Virus record (IMG/VR): IMGVR_UViG_3300050010_000483
Coordinates: 1 to 64,000 of that record
Length of the DNA: 64,000 nucleotides
DNA from: a virus
Direction: 5' to 3' (one strand)
The notes under the pieces are model-generated. The model searched no databases, was not told the DNA's origin, and worked only from the letters and a program-made list of their open reading frames with translations. Position 1 is the stretch's first letter. Every line of letters begins with the position of its first letter. The translations under genes were made by a program, and so were the position numbers. This document shows, one piece after another, positions 14,969 through 23,485 of this stretch.

Positions 14969-17344
14969 ATGCACGCACAAGTAAAATATTCGCTGCACGG
15001 GGCGTTCAAATTCGACCTGTACAGCGGAACAACCATGGTTTCAACGACTGATTGGTTTGATAATTTCATTACTCATACTGGTTTATCTTATCCAACAATT
15101 TATCCGTTCGCCGATTGTTTTCGTTTCCTTTCTTTGGGTGGAAGCGAGGGTAATAACGTGCCTAATTCTGGTTATATTGCTGGTTCAGGTCAATATGCCA
15201 CAACGGGTCTTGCATATCCAATTACTGGTTATGGAACCTCAGAAGGTTATTCACAGACTCCACAATATATTGGATGGCAGGGATATGCCATCGGAAGTAC
15301 GAATCAATCCTCCGTGTGTGGGACTAATTTAGACGAACGAGGCCTTTCATTATATCGGGGCTGGACAATTCCCACGGGAGACGTTGGTTGTACAATGAAT
15401 CAAGGTTCAAATGGTTTGCAAATCGGAGAGTTTATGGTCTCCCCTTCCTCTGGCTCAGACCCATCTGGACAATTTGCGTTCAGTCGTATTACTCGCTCTC
15501 TTTCAATTCCAAATGGTTACAAAGCCACTATCAGCTATCAACTGAGAATCGTTTTTCAAAATACAGGACTAACCCTGTTGCCTTCGGGGTCTTTCCAAAC
15601 AGGAAATGCTGATATTTCCGAGGATTTTGATTTGGTTTCTGGATGGAATTCTCTTTCTGGATACTATCGTCAAGTTTGTCCGTCTTTGTGTGTTGTAGAT
15701 GCTTGGGGAGCCTCATATACTCCAGCCTGGGGTAATTTAATGGAGCCATGCAATAAAGATTTATCAGCCATGACGTTTTATCTTTCTCCTGATAATGCCC
15801 AATTTGATGTAAATAATGTTGATGGATATGGACAATCAAATATAGATTTGGCTTATACTTCTGATGGTTTAATGCAACAGGTGGCTTTATCTGATATTAG
15901 TTTCCCTCCAACAGCACATGGTGTTAATCCTGGAAATCCGCCTTCAAATCCAGCGACTTGGTATCAAAATCCGACGTTGGGGACACCTGCTAATGATGTT
16001 CCTTCTTTAGTAGCATCAAACACAAGATTAACCAATATACGTTTAGGAAGTGCATTAAACGGACTGGTTACTCCTTTATTGTCTAATTATTTTAATGCTC
16101 CTGTAATGTCTCCTGCAACTTTTAATTATCAATCAGAAGAAGATTCAACCGTTCAACCAATTAGTTATGCTTCTCCTGGTATCTTGAATTTCAAAAAAGG
16201 AATTGCTAATTATGGACAGCAAGCTGTTTTTTCTTCAACCGTATTTGCATTACCAGCCATTAATCCAACTGGACGGGCAAAAAAAAGAACTTGCCGAACA
16301 ACTTTCGCGCCAATTTCCAGTCTGGGTTATAATACTAGATTTGGTTCATTGGTAGCCGCATACAATACAGATGATACACAGACCCCGCCAAAATTAATTA
16401 CTTTTCCAATTATTGACTGTCTGTTTTTTGATACTGCTGGTCGTTCAACCATGCAACACTATCGCCAAATTAGCGGTATCTATTTGACAAATCGTGGTAC
16501 TGGCGTTGCAGATGCGTACTTTACTATTCAACCAACGGGCGATACAAATATTCAACGTTTCTTAACCTGCAAAACAATGCAGGGCGCGATTTCTTCCAAC
16601 GGTACAATTGTGGATAATGGTTTCTTTTCTCTCAATGGTGGACTGAACAGCGGATATTGGTTGGACGGTGTTAATACACCAACTACTGGTAATAGTACTT
16701 TCGGGGCGGCTTATGGTTGTTCTGGATGGGGTGCTGTTATCGGGGTTGTAGGACCGACAAATGGAGCAGACTATACTGGATTGCCTTATGATCTTGGATT
16801 AGCTGATCACAACGTTTCTATGTACGGAGGGGGACTAATGGTCACGGCATTTAATCCTGATCCTAATCCCCTTATAAATGGAAGTGCTCCAATTATGGGC
16901 GCACCATCTAATTCTTCTAATTTATACTGGCCAGCACCAGTGCAAAGTAATATTTTAACTCTTTCCGTAACGAATGTTTCTTACTATTCTAGCCAATCAT
17001 GCTTTAGTCCTAATACGACTCCTTTAACAGGTATTCCTGGAGTCGTAGGGCAACCAGGATATAACTGGATAGGTAATCCATGTCATTTCTGTCCTCCAAC
17101 AGGATATATTTCTCATTACGACGGAATTGGCGGAACAGGGTATCGTTTATTACCGAATTGCGGGTATCCGAATAATGACATCAGTGATACATATTTGCCA
17201 ACAACAGGCGGTCAATATCCCGCGTTAAGTCGTGATAATGGTTTGGATTTGTACTTGGACATAATGTGGACTGCACCATGCGGTGGCAGTGCAACAAAAA
17301 ACTGTATTGATGTTCCATTAGTGGCCAGTAATATTACATACTAA
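14969..17344 (+). CDS. Large virion protein, 791 aa, paralogue of the next gene
   Basis: The N-terminal 60 residues (GAFKFDLYSG..., DNFITHTGLSYP, FADCFRFLSLG) match those of the next gene (GKFKFQVFNES..., ENFITSTGLSYP, FADCFRFVSLG). A second shared block around residues 130-160 contains RGWTIPTGD and EFMVSPS. The NFIT...TGL pattern resembles the N-terminal module of phage fibre or tip proteins that read like FDNLITDxGLD; that comparison is from memory. The rest is Gly/Asn/Pro/Tyr-rich beta-type sequence with many cysteines in the last 100 residues. It lies in the head module with gaps of 3 and 1 bases to its neighbours. No enzyme motif is seen. Confidence 0.65.
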   Translation: MHAQVKYSLHGAFKFDLYSGTTMVSTTDWFDNFITHTGLSYPTIYPFADCFRFLSLGGSEGNNVPNSGYIAGSGQYATTGLAYPITGYGTSEGYSQTPQYIGWQGYAIGSTNQSSVCGTNLDERGLSLYRGWTIPTGDVGCTMNQGSNGLQIGEFMVSPSSGSDPSGQFAFSRITRSLSIPNGYKATISYQLRIVFQNTGLTLLPSGSFQTGNADISEDFDLVSGWNSLSGYYRQVCPSLCVVDAWGASYTPAWGNLMEPCNKDLSAMTFYLSPDNAQFDVNNVDGYGQSNIDLAYTSDGLMQQVALSDISFPPTAHGVNPGNPPSNPATWYQNPTLGTPANDVPSLVASNTRLTNIRLGSALNGLVTPLLSNYFNAPVMSPATFNYQSEEDSTVQPISYASPGILNFKKGIANYGQQAVFSSTVFALPAINPTGRAKKRTCRTTFAPISSLGYNTRFGSLVAAYNTDDTQTPPKLITFPIIDCLFFDTAGRSTMQHYRQISGIYLTNRGTGVADAYFTIQPTGDTNIQRFLTCKTMQGAISSNGTIVDNGFFSLNGGLNSGYWLDGVNTPTTGNSTFGAAYGCSGWGAVIGVVGPTNGADYTGLPYDLGLADHNVSMYGGGLMVTAFNPDPNPLINGSAPIMGAPSNSSNLYWPAPVQSNILTLSVTNVSYYSSQSCFSPNTTPLTGIPGVVGQPGYNWIGNPCHFCPPTGYISHYDGIGGTGYRLLPNCGYPNNDISDTYLPTTGGQYPALSRDNGLDLYLDIMWTAPCGGSATKNCIDVPLVASNITY

Positions 17345-17345
17345 T

Positions 17346-18914
17346 ATGTTTTTACAGAAAAATATTGGCGTCAAGGGTAAGTTTAAATTTCAAGTTTTTA
17401 ACGAGAGCAGTTTGTGTTATGAGACTGAAAAAGAGAACTTTATTACTTCAACAGGATTAAGCTATCCATCTCAATACGCTTTTGCAGATTGTTTTCGTTT
17501 TGTTTCTCTTGGAATAGGGACGACACCAAATACTGTGGTGGGTTTAGGAACAACGGGTTTATCCACTGGTGTATCTTCATTTTCTTATATTGGTGGGTAT
17601 GATTGCAGTCAAGACCAAAATGGTTATTATGCCTCTCAATATTGTGGATTTGAAGAAGAGGGTAATATAGTATCATTAAGTCGGGGATGGCGCGTACCAA
17701 CAACGGGGACATTCGACTCTGACTATACTTTTCAAGAATTTATGGTTAGTCCTGGATACCCAGGAGTAAAAGCCATCGCTGGCGATGTAGCCTGTGGTTG
17801 TGGCGATTCTAACACTGATGGAAATGTTGGAACAGATGGTTCTCCCGTAGCTCAGAGTGCTTCTAATCCTTATACAATTTCTATCTGTTCTGGTTATCAT
17901 GCTTTTGCACGAGTATTAGTGCCCATCTCAGTCAATCAAAGTAATTATATCGTTGTCTCTTATAAACTGGAATTATCATTTGATTCTGGTGTTCAAACTT
18001 TCAATATCCCGATTGATCTTAATAATCTTCCATCAACGAATTTTTTCGGTCATCTTACTGGTAGGGCAAATCAAGTACATCATGGTTTAAAATTGGTTTG
18101 GGATGAAAAGACTTATGATGGAGGTAGTCAACAGAATATTGATGGTGATTTTTATGGAGAATCTTTTGTTGGTCCTTGGGGGGCGCCGATGGAACCGAGT
18201 TGTCCAGCTTCGAGTACGTCACCGTCTTTTGGCAATTTGACTGCATTTGTCAGTACAGATAATATTCAATTTCTCGTTAATAGAGAAGAAGGGGGGAATG
18301 TTTCGGATAAATCTTCGGCAGCGGCGAATGGATTAGGATTAATGGACTGGCATCCGACACCAACAGAAGAAAATGGAGGCGCATTCCTAGGAAATTTTTA
18401 CGCTGTTCGTCAAGGTGGAGGAGGCAATAGTTATTATCCTCTTGATACTGATTATACTCTAAATACCACATCGGATCAATTAACATCAGATCAACAAAAT
18501 TTTATTGTAAACGCCAAACAGTGCGATAGTGTAAGTAAATTACCAATGAACAACTTTACACCAAGTGATAGAAGTAGATCAATAAATTTTTCTTTTCAAT
18601 TTAATGGAATTAATTGGGCGGATGGCACAAACGTGTCATTTGTCAATAATCCTATTAGAGCTTTAACCCTTTCATATTATGATTCAAACTCTAATTATAT
18701 TCCTTTTTACGATATTATTTTTGCTGATTTGATTGGACTTTATCCATCAATCAACACTTCCGCAGGAACGTATCAATTGCCTAATGAATCTTATTCGGAT
18801 TTTCAACCTCCTACGGGATATTTTTATGGTCAGGATGGAGGAACGCTCACCGTAGGTTTTCTCACTACTTGGTCTTCTCCCTGCGACCCAAGTGTAATTG
18901 GTTGCCCAAGTTGA
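17346..18914 (+). CDS. Virion protein, 522 aa, paralogue of the preceding gene
   Basis: This is a shorter relative of the 791-residue protein, sharing the GKFKF, ENFITSTGLSYP, FADCFRFVSLG, RGWRVPTTG and EFMVSPG segments in the same order. After about residue 230 the two diverge, so the common part is an N-terminal module and the C-termini are different. It starts one base after the upstream stop, which suggests a tandem duplication. The 3' end carries a GTGTAAT element (18892-18898) that may drive the protease-scaffold gene. Probably a structural, fibre-like protein; no function can be assigned. Confidence 0.65.
   Translation: MFLQKNIGVKGKFKFQVFNESSLCYETEKENFITSTGLSYPSQYAFADCFRFVSLGIGTTPNTVVGLGTTGLSTGVSSFSYIGGYDCSQDQNGYYASQYCGFEEEGNIVSLSRGWRVPTTGTFDSDYTFQEFMVSPGYPGVKAIAGDVACGCGDSNTDGNVGTDGSPVAQSASNPYTISICSGYHAFARVLVPISVNQSNYIVVSYKLELSFDSGVQTFNIPIDLNNLPSTNFFGHLTGRANQVHHGLKLVWDEKTYDGGSQQNIDGDFYGESFVGPWGAPMEPSCPASSTSPSFGNLTAFVSTDNIQFLVNREEGGNVSDKSSAAANGLGLMDWHPTPTEENGGAFLGNFYAVRQGGGGNSYYPLDTDYTLNTTSDQLTSDQQNFIVNAKQCDSVSKLPMNNFTPSDRSRSINFSFQFNGINWADGTNVSFVNNPIRALTLSYYDSNSNYIPFYDIIFADLIGLYPSINTSAGTYQLPNESYSDFQPPTGYFYGQDGGTLTVGFLTTWSSPCDPSVIGCPS
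18892..18898 (+). promoter_or_regulatory. GTGTAAT element inside the end of the upstream gene
   Basis: GTGTAAT lies in the last codons of the 522-residue gene, 75 bases before the protease-scaffold start chosen here (18974). It also precedes a short leader frame at 18921. Confidence 0.4.
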
Positions 18915-18920
18915 TTTTTG

Positions 18921-18977
18921 ATGTATCAATCAAGAATTTCCAAAAAAAGCAAAAAATGTGTAAAACAATTAAGATGA
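18921..18977 (+). CDS. Possible 18-residue leader peptide before the protease gene
   Basis: ATG 18921 opens an 18-codon, very basic frame (MYQSRISKKSKKCVKQLR) whose TGA overlaps ATG 18974 of the protease gene as ATGA. That arrangement would couple translation of the two. No clear ribosome-binding site precedes it, so the peptide may not be made. Confidence 0.25.
   Translation: MYQSRISKKSKKCVKQLR
18958..18964 (+). promoter_or_regulatory. GTGTAAA element before the protease-scaffold gene
   Basis: GTGTAAA ends 9 bases before ATG 18974, the same spacing as at 33245-33257 and similar to 22542-22559. It supports 18974 as the start of the protease-scaffold protein. Confidence 0.4.
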
Positions 18978-20680
18978 AGAATTTCCCATATACCACATCA
19001 TTTTCTTCGACGGTCAGATGCATGACCTCGAATGAAAAGGATAAGTATCTTTCTTTGGCTTCTTTGACAACTTTACGTCAATTTATTCCCAATATTGATA
19101 CTGCCAGCAATGCTGATTTACTTCCCGTTTCTTTTAATGCCTGTGTGGTTAATAGAGTCAATCGTAATACCGATGTCATTGATACGGCGACGGCTTTGGG
19201 AATGTACAAAAATTTTGTCAACAAACCAATTAATGTCGAACATTCTCGACAGAAGAATATTGGTGTTATTCTTTCGGCGGGTTTTAGTGAATTTGGTTCC
19301 GATAAACCATTAAGTGAATTAGAAGTCTCCAAGATGGATGGGCCGTTTAATATAACATTGGGAGGGGTAATCTGGAAGATAGTTTCTCCTGATTTGGCCG
19401 ATTTAATTGAGGAAGCCAGCGACCCGACCTCTCAAAACTATATGTCTGTTTCAGCCAGTTGGGAACTTGGTTTTACGGGTTATCGTATTGCTCTTTTGGA
19501 GGGTGGAAAGAAAAATCTTAGTGATGCTTCAAAAATTTTGACGGATGAAAAAGAAGTTGAAGCCGCTCAGAATAACCTGATTTCATTGGGTGGAACGGGT
19601 AAATTTCAAGATATGTTTGCTTATCGAATGCCGTCTTATGATGTACTTCCTCTTGGTATTGGATTTACTGAAAAACCAGCCGCCGAAGTAAAAGGCGTTG
19701 CCACAAAAGCCAAAGAAAAAGTGGGTATTGTCGAAAAACCAGCCATCGGTCGTCCATCTGAAAATGATGATGTGGAAAAACCCGCAATTATTCCCGTTTC
19801 TCCTGTTAAAAATGAAGTTGGCATTGTCGAAAAACCAGCCATCGGACGCCCTTCTCAAGAAGCAGGATTAGCTTCTATGACCGAAGAACAAAATAAAATT
19901 TCCCGAACATCACAATTAAATGTAAATCAAGAAAGAAGATTAACTACTATGAAATTCACGTCCATCAAAGACATCACTGATGAAAATTTGAAGCAGGCTA
20001 ATGCGTCCGTTGTCGCCGAGTTTATTGAGTCCGAGCTTACCAAAAGTAGCAAGACGTGGGAAATTCAAAAGGATGCACTTAATACTCAAGTTGCAGAAGC
20101 GACTCGTCAGTCGCAAGAAGCTATAGCGAATCTTATCAAGGTTCAGGGGGAAATGACCGAAGTTAAAAAGCAACTTGATTCTCTTGCGAAAGAAAAGGCA
20201 AACCGCGAAGCTGTTGATAAGTTCAATGCCCGCATGACTCAAGTAGTTGCAAGTTTCGATCTTTCTGACGACGTTCGTGAAGCTTTGGTTGAAGAAATCA
20301 AAGACTTGAAGGATGATGCCTCCTTTGAGAAGTGGTTCTCCAAAGCAAAAGTTATTTTGAAGGGCTATGCCAAGAAAGCTGCTCCCAAGAAAGATGACGG
20401 CAAAGACGGAAAAGACGGCAAAGACGGCAAAGACGGAAAAGATGACAAAGACCAGGATGCCGATGCTGATGACATGGGCAATGACGCCGAAGCCAAAAAG
20501 AAAAAGAAGGATGCCAAAGCCGCCAAAGCCGCCGAAGCAATTGCCGCCGTTGAAAATGCTTTGGATGATGCCGATACTTCCAAGGGCGGTCTACCAAATG
20601 GTGGAGCTTCCGAGAAACCAACATTGAGGCAGCTTGCCGCTCAAGCTTTTGCACACGAAAACATTATCGTCAACCGATAA
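18974..20680 (+). CDS. Prohead protease fused to scaffold
   Basis: The frame is open from 18869, but the start is placed at ATG 18974 (568 residues) because the earlier starts lie inside or against the preceding gene, and a GTGTAAA element precedes this one. Residues 40-220 look like a prohead protease of the T4 gp21/HK97 type: a His in NVEHSRQKN (H90) and Ser in YMSVSASWE (S158/S160). A linker follows with four [TV]EKPA motifs, two of them within identical GIVEKPAIGRPS. The C-terminal part is a long charged coiled coil, a (GKD)n acidic/basic stretch near 20396-20440 and an Ala/Lys-rich tail, as expected of scaffold. It would assemble the prohead and then digest itself. An in-frame start at 19949 may give free scaffold. 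Confidence 0.85.
   Translation: MKNFPYTTSFSSTVRCMTSNEKDKYLSLASLTTLRQFIPNIDTASNADLLPVSFNACVVNRVNRNTDVIDTATALGMYKNFVNKPINVEHSRQKNIGVILSAGFSEFGSDKPLSELEVSKMDGPFNITLGGVIWKIVSPDLADLIEEASDPTSQNYMSVSASWELGFTGYRIALLEGGKKNLSDASKILTDEKEVEAAQNNLISLGGTGKFQDMFAYRMPSYDVLPLGIGFTEKPAAEVKGVATKAKEKVGIVEKPAIGRPSENDDVEKPAIIPVSPVKNEVGIVEKPAIGRPSQEAGLASMTEEQNKISRTSQLNVNQERRLTTMKFTSIKDITDENLKQANASVVAEFIESELTKSSKTWEIQKDALNTQVAEATRQSQEAIANLIKVQGEMTEVKKQLDSLAKEKANREAVDKFNARMTQVVASFDLSDDVREALVEEIKDLKDDASFEKWFSKAKVILKGYAKKAAPKKDDGKDGKDGKDGKDGKDDKDQDADADDMGNDAEAKKKKKDAKAAKAAEAIAAVENALDDADTSKGGLPNGGASEKPTLRQLAAQAFAHENIIVNR
19949..20680 (+). CDS. Candidate nested scaffold protein from an internal start
   Basis: ATG 19949 is in frame with the protease-scaffold gene and begins MKFTSIKDITDENLKQ exactly where the coiled-coil scaffold region starts. 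GAAAGAAG lies about 10 bases upstream as a ribosome-binding site, and TGTAAAT (19921-19927) lies 28 bases before the ATG. Production of free scaffold from an in-frame internal start is known for lambda (C/Nu3). The product would be 243 residues. This is inferred from sequence arrangement alone. Confidence 0.45.
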   Translation: MKFTSIKDITDENLKQANASVVAEFIESELTKSSKTWEIQKDALNTQVAEATRQSQEAIANLIKVQGEMTEVKKQLDSLAKEKANREAVDKFNARMTQVVASFDLSDDVREALVEEIKDLKDDASFEKWFSKAKVILKGYAKKAAPKKDDGKDGKDGKDGKDGKDDKDQDADADDMGNDAEAKKKKKDAKAAKAAEAIAAVENALDDADTSKGGLPNGGASEKPTLRQLAAQAFAHENIIVNR

Positions 20681-20710
20681 TACAAACAAAACAAATTTTA
20701 GGATAAAACT

Positions 20711-21313
20711 ATGCCAACACTAAGACCATTCAGAGATTATGATGAAAAAGATGTTCTCAATTTCTTTGCCTACTCAGGTAACGTAATTGATTCAAACTAT
20801 CTTATTTTAGCAAACAAAGGAACTATCTGTACCATTACTGGTATTGGTTTTACTCCTTCAGTCAACGAGCCAATCCAGATGCTCGGTAACTTTGGTTCAT
20901 TTAGCGTCAACAACTTTGTTGCTCAACGTTATGGTGCTACTGCTTTCGTAACAGCCGCCAACCCAGGAACAATTCCTGTCGGCATGACGTTGTTTGATGT
21001 TCGCGAATTGGATGAAAATCAATTGCCTCTCAAATACAACCCCCGCAAAGCTGCTGAAATGGAAGTCGTTATTTCTGGTCAGGTTGTTCCTCTCGTCACT
21101 CGTGGTACATTCATGTACAGCGGTATCCGTGTCTCAGGTAGTGTCCCTGTTACTGCGGGTGCCCCTGCTTATTTGGGTTACAACGGTGAAATCGCAACCT
21201 CTGGTTCTACTGTTATTGGTAAGTTTTTGGGAACGACTGGTGCTTATAGTACGGGTCTTTTCACCGCTTCCGATCAGAGTGCTATCGCTCTTGTCTGGTT
21301 GAACTTGCAATAA
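20711..21313 (+). CDS. Candidate capsid decoration protein, 200 aa
   Basis: The protein lies between the protease-scaffold and major capsid genes, where many phages encode decoration or head-stabilising proteins. It has 200 residues, is rich in Gly, Val and Thr with short strands (for example EVVISGQVVPLVTRG, RVSGSVPVTAGAPAYLGYNG), and has no cysteine pair or catalytic motif. AGGA stands 7 bases before the ATG. The GEIATSGSTVIGKFLGTTGAY segment near the end resembles the beta-barrel of trimeric decoration proteins, but the function is inferred mainly from position. Confidence 0.6.
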   Translation: MPTLRPFRDYDEKDVLNFFAYSGNVIDSNYLILANKGTICTITGIGFTPSVNEPIQMLGNFGSFSVNNFVAQRYGATAFVTAANPGTIPVGMTLFDVRELDENQLPLKYNPRKAAEMEVVISGQVVPLVTRGTFMYSGIRVSGSVPVTAGAPAYLGYNGEIATSGSTVIGKFLGTTGAYSTGLFTASDQSAIALVWLNLQ

Positions 21314-21350
21314 TCTGTATTTAATAAAACACAAAAGGAAAAAATAATTT

Positions 21351-22475
21351 ATGCAAATCAAACTAAAGAATACTCAGGAGCAGGTTGAATTGATTAAGGC
21401 CATCGCCTCAAAGGACACTTCAATCGCCCGTCAGGCCACCGAAGCTGTTGCGGCTTTTCTTGGACCAGTCATCCATGAAGTCTTGATGACCGCTGGTACT
21501 GTTTCCAAGATTTACAACGATGTTCCTTATGACGAGGATAGTGACCCATCCATCCCATTGGATTTGTTCTACAATGAAACCTCTGGTTACATTACCGTCT
21601 GGTCTCAGAACATGGCTGGTGGTATGCCAACTTCACAGATTGAAGGCGTTAAGGAACTCAAGTTCGGTTCCTACCGCATTGACTCTGGTGTTTCTTTCAA
21701 CAAAAAATATGCTCGCAAGAGCCGCTTGGATGTCATTTCCAAGGCTATTGAACGCATGGTCAACGAAGTTTTGATTAAGCAGGAACGTAACGGTTGGGCC
21801 GTTGTTCTAAAAGCTCTTGCTGAAGCCAAGACAGCCAACGTTGCTTATGGTCAATTGGGCCACATCATCAACGCTACATCTGCTGGAAATTTCTTGCTTG
21901 CTGACTTGAACGCTCTCTTGGTTCGTATCAAGCGGATCAACGAATCCTACTCTGGTAACACGGCTGTTCAGCCCTACACCAACGGAATTACGGAAATGTA
22001 TATTTCCCCTGAAATTAAGCAGGCTATCCGTGCATTTGCTTACAATCCAATCAATACCTCATCATCTGATTCTAGTGCCGTCGGCGGTATCCGTGGTCAG
22101 TTCTTGTCTGAGAATCTCCGAGATGAGATTTACAAGAATGCTGGGTTGCAGAACATCTATGGTGTCAATTTGATCGAGTTGATCGAATTCGGTGTCAATC
22201 AGAAGTATAATGCGTTGTTCAGCTTGTTCTATAACAACGCTGGTGGGTCCTTTACTCCTGCTACACAACAGATTGCTGTTGGTATTGACAATACTCGCGG
22301 TGCTTTCCTTCGCCCAGTTGCTCGTCAGTCTGAATCGGGTGGTACTTTCAGTGTCATTCCTGATGGTCAGTATGACATGTACGGTAGCCGAGTTGAGAAG
22401 GTTGGCTTCTACGGATTCCTTGATGAATCTCGTGTTTGTTTGGATGCCCGCGCGGTCGCTGGAATAGTAGTTTGA
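21351..22475 (+). CDS. Major capsid protein
   Basis: The 374-residue protein follows scaffold and decoration genes and is followed by a strong terminator, typical of the most expressed head gene. Its pattern suits an HK97-fold capsid protein: a helical N-terminus (TQEQVELIKAIASK), an E-loop-like segment (YNETSGYITVWSQN), a long spine helix (SRLDVISKAIERMVNEVLIKQERNGW) and P/A-domain strands. A good ribosome-binding site (AAAAGGA) precedes the ATG. G+C at third codon positions seems higher than in the fibre genes, as expected for strong expression. No homologue could be checked; the call rests on order and fold-like features. Confidence 0.85.
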   Translation: MQIKLKNTQEQVELIKAIASKDTSIARQATEAVAAFLGPVIHEVLMTAGTVSKIYNDVPYDEDSDPSIPLDLFYNETSGYITVWSQNMAGGMPTSQIEGVKELKFGSYRIDSGVSFNKKYARKSRLDVISKAIERMVNEVLIKQERNGWAVVLKALAEAKTANVAYGQLGHIINATSAGNFLLADLNALLVRIKRINESYSGNTAVQPYTNGITEMYISPEIKQAIRAFAYNPINTSSSDSSAVGGIRGQFLSENLRDEIYKNAGLQNIYGVNLIELIEFGVNQKYNALFSLFYNNAGGSFTPATQQIAVGIDNTRGAFLRPVARQSESGGTFSVIPDGQYDMYGSRVEKVGFYGFLDESRVCLDARAVAGIVV

Positions 22476-22496
22476 AATTAGTTTTACTAATCATAG

Positions 22497-22521
22497 CCCC
22501 ACAGAAATGTGGGGTTTTTTT
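22497..22521 (+). terminator. Intrinsic terminator after the capsid gene
   Basis: A perfect 7-bp stem CCCCACA/TGTGGGG closes a GAAA tetraloop and is followed by seven T. Its core CACAGAAATGTG is the same as in the terminator at 23049. Confidence 0.92.
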
Positions 22522-22541
22522 ATTCACATGAGTTTAATCTT

Positions 22542-22548
22542 GTGTAAT
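22542..22548 (+). promoter_or_regulatory. GTGTAAT promoter-like element
   Basis: GTGTAAT ends 10 bases before ATG 22559 and lies just downstream of the capsid terminator, so the next gene needs its own promoter. There is no Shine-Dalgarno sequence in the 10-base gap. Confidence 0.6.
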
Positions 22549-22558
22549 ATATGTCAAT

Positions 22559-23029
22559 ATGAGCGATACAATTCAATTTACATCAACGGTATCTTTAACA
22601 GCAACCCAGTCGGGCCAGTTGGGTGTTAATAATAACAACCCCCAATTTACATTGGACGTTTTTGGCTCAGCAAATGTTAGTGCAAACGAAAATGTTTCTG
22701 GAGCTTTGACTGTTGGAGGAGGAATCATTAATGCTGGTAGTTATATTAATCCCCCACTAATTTTGACTGGTGGCGTAAGTGGTAATGTTGGCGGATATTC
22801 TTATGTGGTAAGTAGCGGTATTGCTGCAAACACTGGATATTTTCCAAATATTGCAACAACTGTTGGTCAAGAAATTTGTATGACAAACAAGGGTGGAACA
22901 TTGCAAGTGACAGGTATTAGTCCAGGAAATCAATTCTTTAATACAGGAATAATTACAAATGGTTTCAATGTAATATCAGGAACCACCCGTTTCTTCTTTA
23001 ATGACGGTACTCACTGGAACGTCCAATAA
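22559..23029 (+). CDS. Fibre-like virion protein in a self-contained cassette, 156 aa
   Basis: The N-terminal half contains LGVNNNNPQFTLDVFGSANV and SGALTVGGGI. This pattern is common at the start of trimeric phage fibre domains and is also seen as VGIGTNNPAATLDVNGSGNF in the large fibre at 26694. The rest is a short beta-type domain ending in FFNDGTHWNVQ, similar to C-terminal fibre or head-fibre segments. The gene is flanked by two intrinsic terminators with the same core and has its own GTGTAAT element, so it is a transcription unit of one gene. It is probably an accessory head or tail decoration; no specific role is visible. Confidence 0.65.
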   Translation: MSDTIQFTSTVSLTATQSGQLGVNNNNPQFTLDVFGSANVSANENVSGALTVGGGIINAGSYINPPLILTGGVSGNVGGYSYVVSSGIAANTGYFPNIATTVGQEICMTNKGGTLQVTGISPGNQFFNTGIITNGFNVISGTTRFFFNDGTHWNVQ

Positions 23030-23048
23030 AAAAGTTTTGAAAAATAAA

Positions 23049-23072
23049 CCTCACAGAAATGTGAGGTTTTTT
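23049..23072 (+). terminator. Intrinsic terminator after the 156-aa gene
   Basis: The 7-bp stem CCTCACA/TGTGAGG closes a GAAA tetraloop and is followed by six T. It is a close copy of the terminator at 22497. Confidence 0.92.
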
Positions 23073-23104
23073 ATTATTTATATCTAAAATCCATATAATA
23101 ATAT

Positions 23105-23455
23105 ATGAAAGCAAAAAAACAGGCAATAGAATGTCACGGCAAAGTTGAAAATTTTGAAGCCACTACTTTGGAACAAGTTTGGGCTGGCAACAATGAACTT
23201 TCTCGTTACGGTACAACTGACGCCTCTGTTTACGAAGAACGGTTGAACAACATGACTCGTGTTGATCTTGAACATGAGGCGCGTATGAAAGGCAGTATTA
23301 TCGTTGCCGAAACAACGCGTATCAAGGATCGTTTGATGGCTGATTTCCGTTCTTATGTTTCTCTTTTGAGAAAACCAGTATCTCAGGCTGTTACAATGCG
23401 GGCTGATCATGCCATGCAAGCTGCCGCCCTGAAAGTTTTGTCCGAAGGACGTTAA
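23105..23455 (+). CDS. Hypothetical helical protein, 116 aa
   Basis: Not recognised. The protein is mostly helical and charged (YEERLNNMTRVDLEHEARMKG, AETTRIKDRLMADFRSYVSLL), without cysteine pairs or membrane segments. A TATAAT hexamer (23094-23099) lies 5 bases before the ATG, a variant of the GTGTAAT arrangement. Flanked by a terminator and by the GTGTAAT element of the next gene, it is also a single-gene unit. Position after the capsid suggests a head-associated protein, but that is only context. Confidence 0.6.
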   Translation: MKAKKQAIECHGKVENFEATTLEQVWAGNNELSRYGTTDASVYEERLNNMTRVDLEHEARMKGSIIVAETTRIKDRLMADFRSYVSLLRKPVSQAVTMRADHAMQAAALKVLSEGR

Positions 23456-23471
23456 CTACTGCCATGAAAGC

Positions 23472-23478
23472 GTGTAAT
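23472..23478 (+). promoter_or_regulatory. GTGTAAT promoter-like element, 7 bases before the ATG
   Basis: GTGTAAT ends 7 bases before ATG 23486 with no room for a ribosome-binding site. If TGTAAT is a -10 box the transcript would begin at or next to the ATG. Confidence 0.55.
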
Positions 23479-23485
23479 TCATGGT

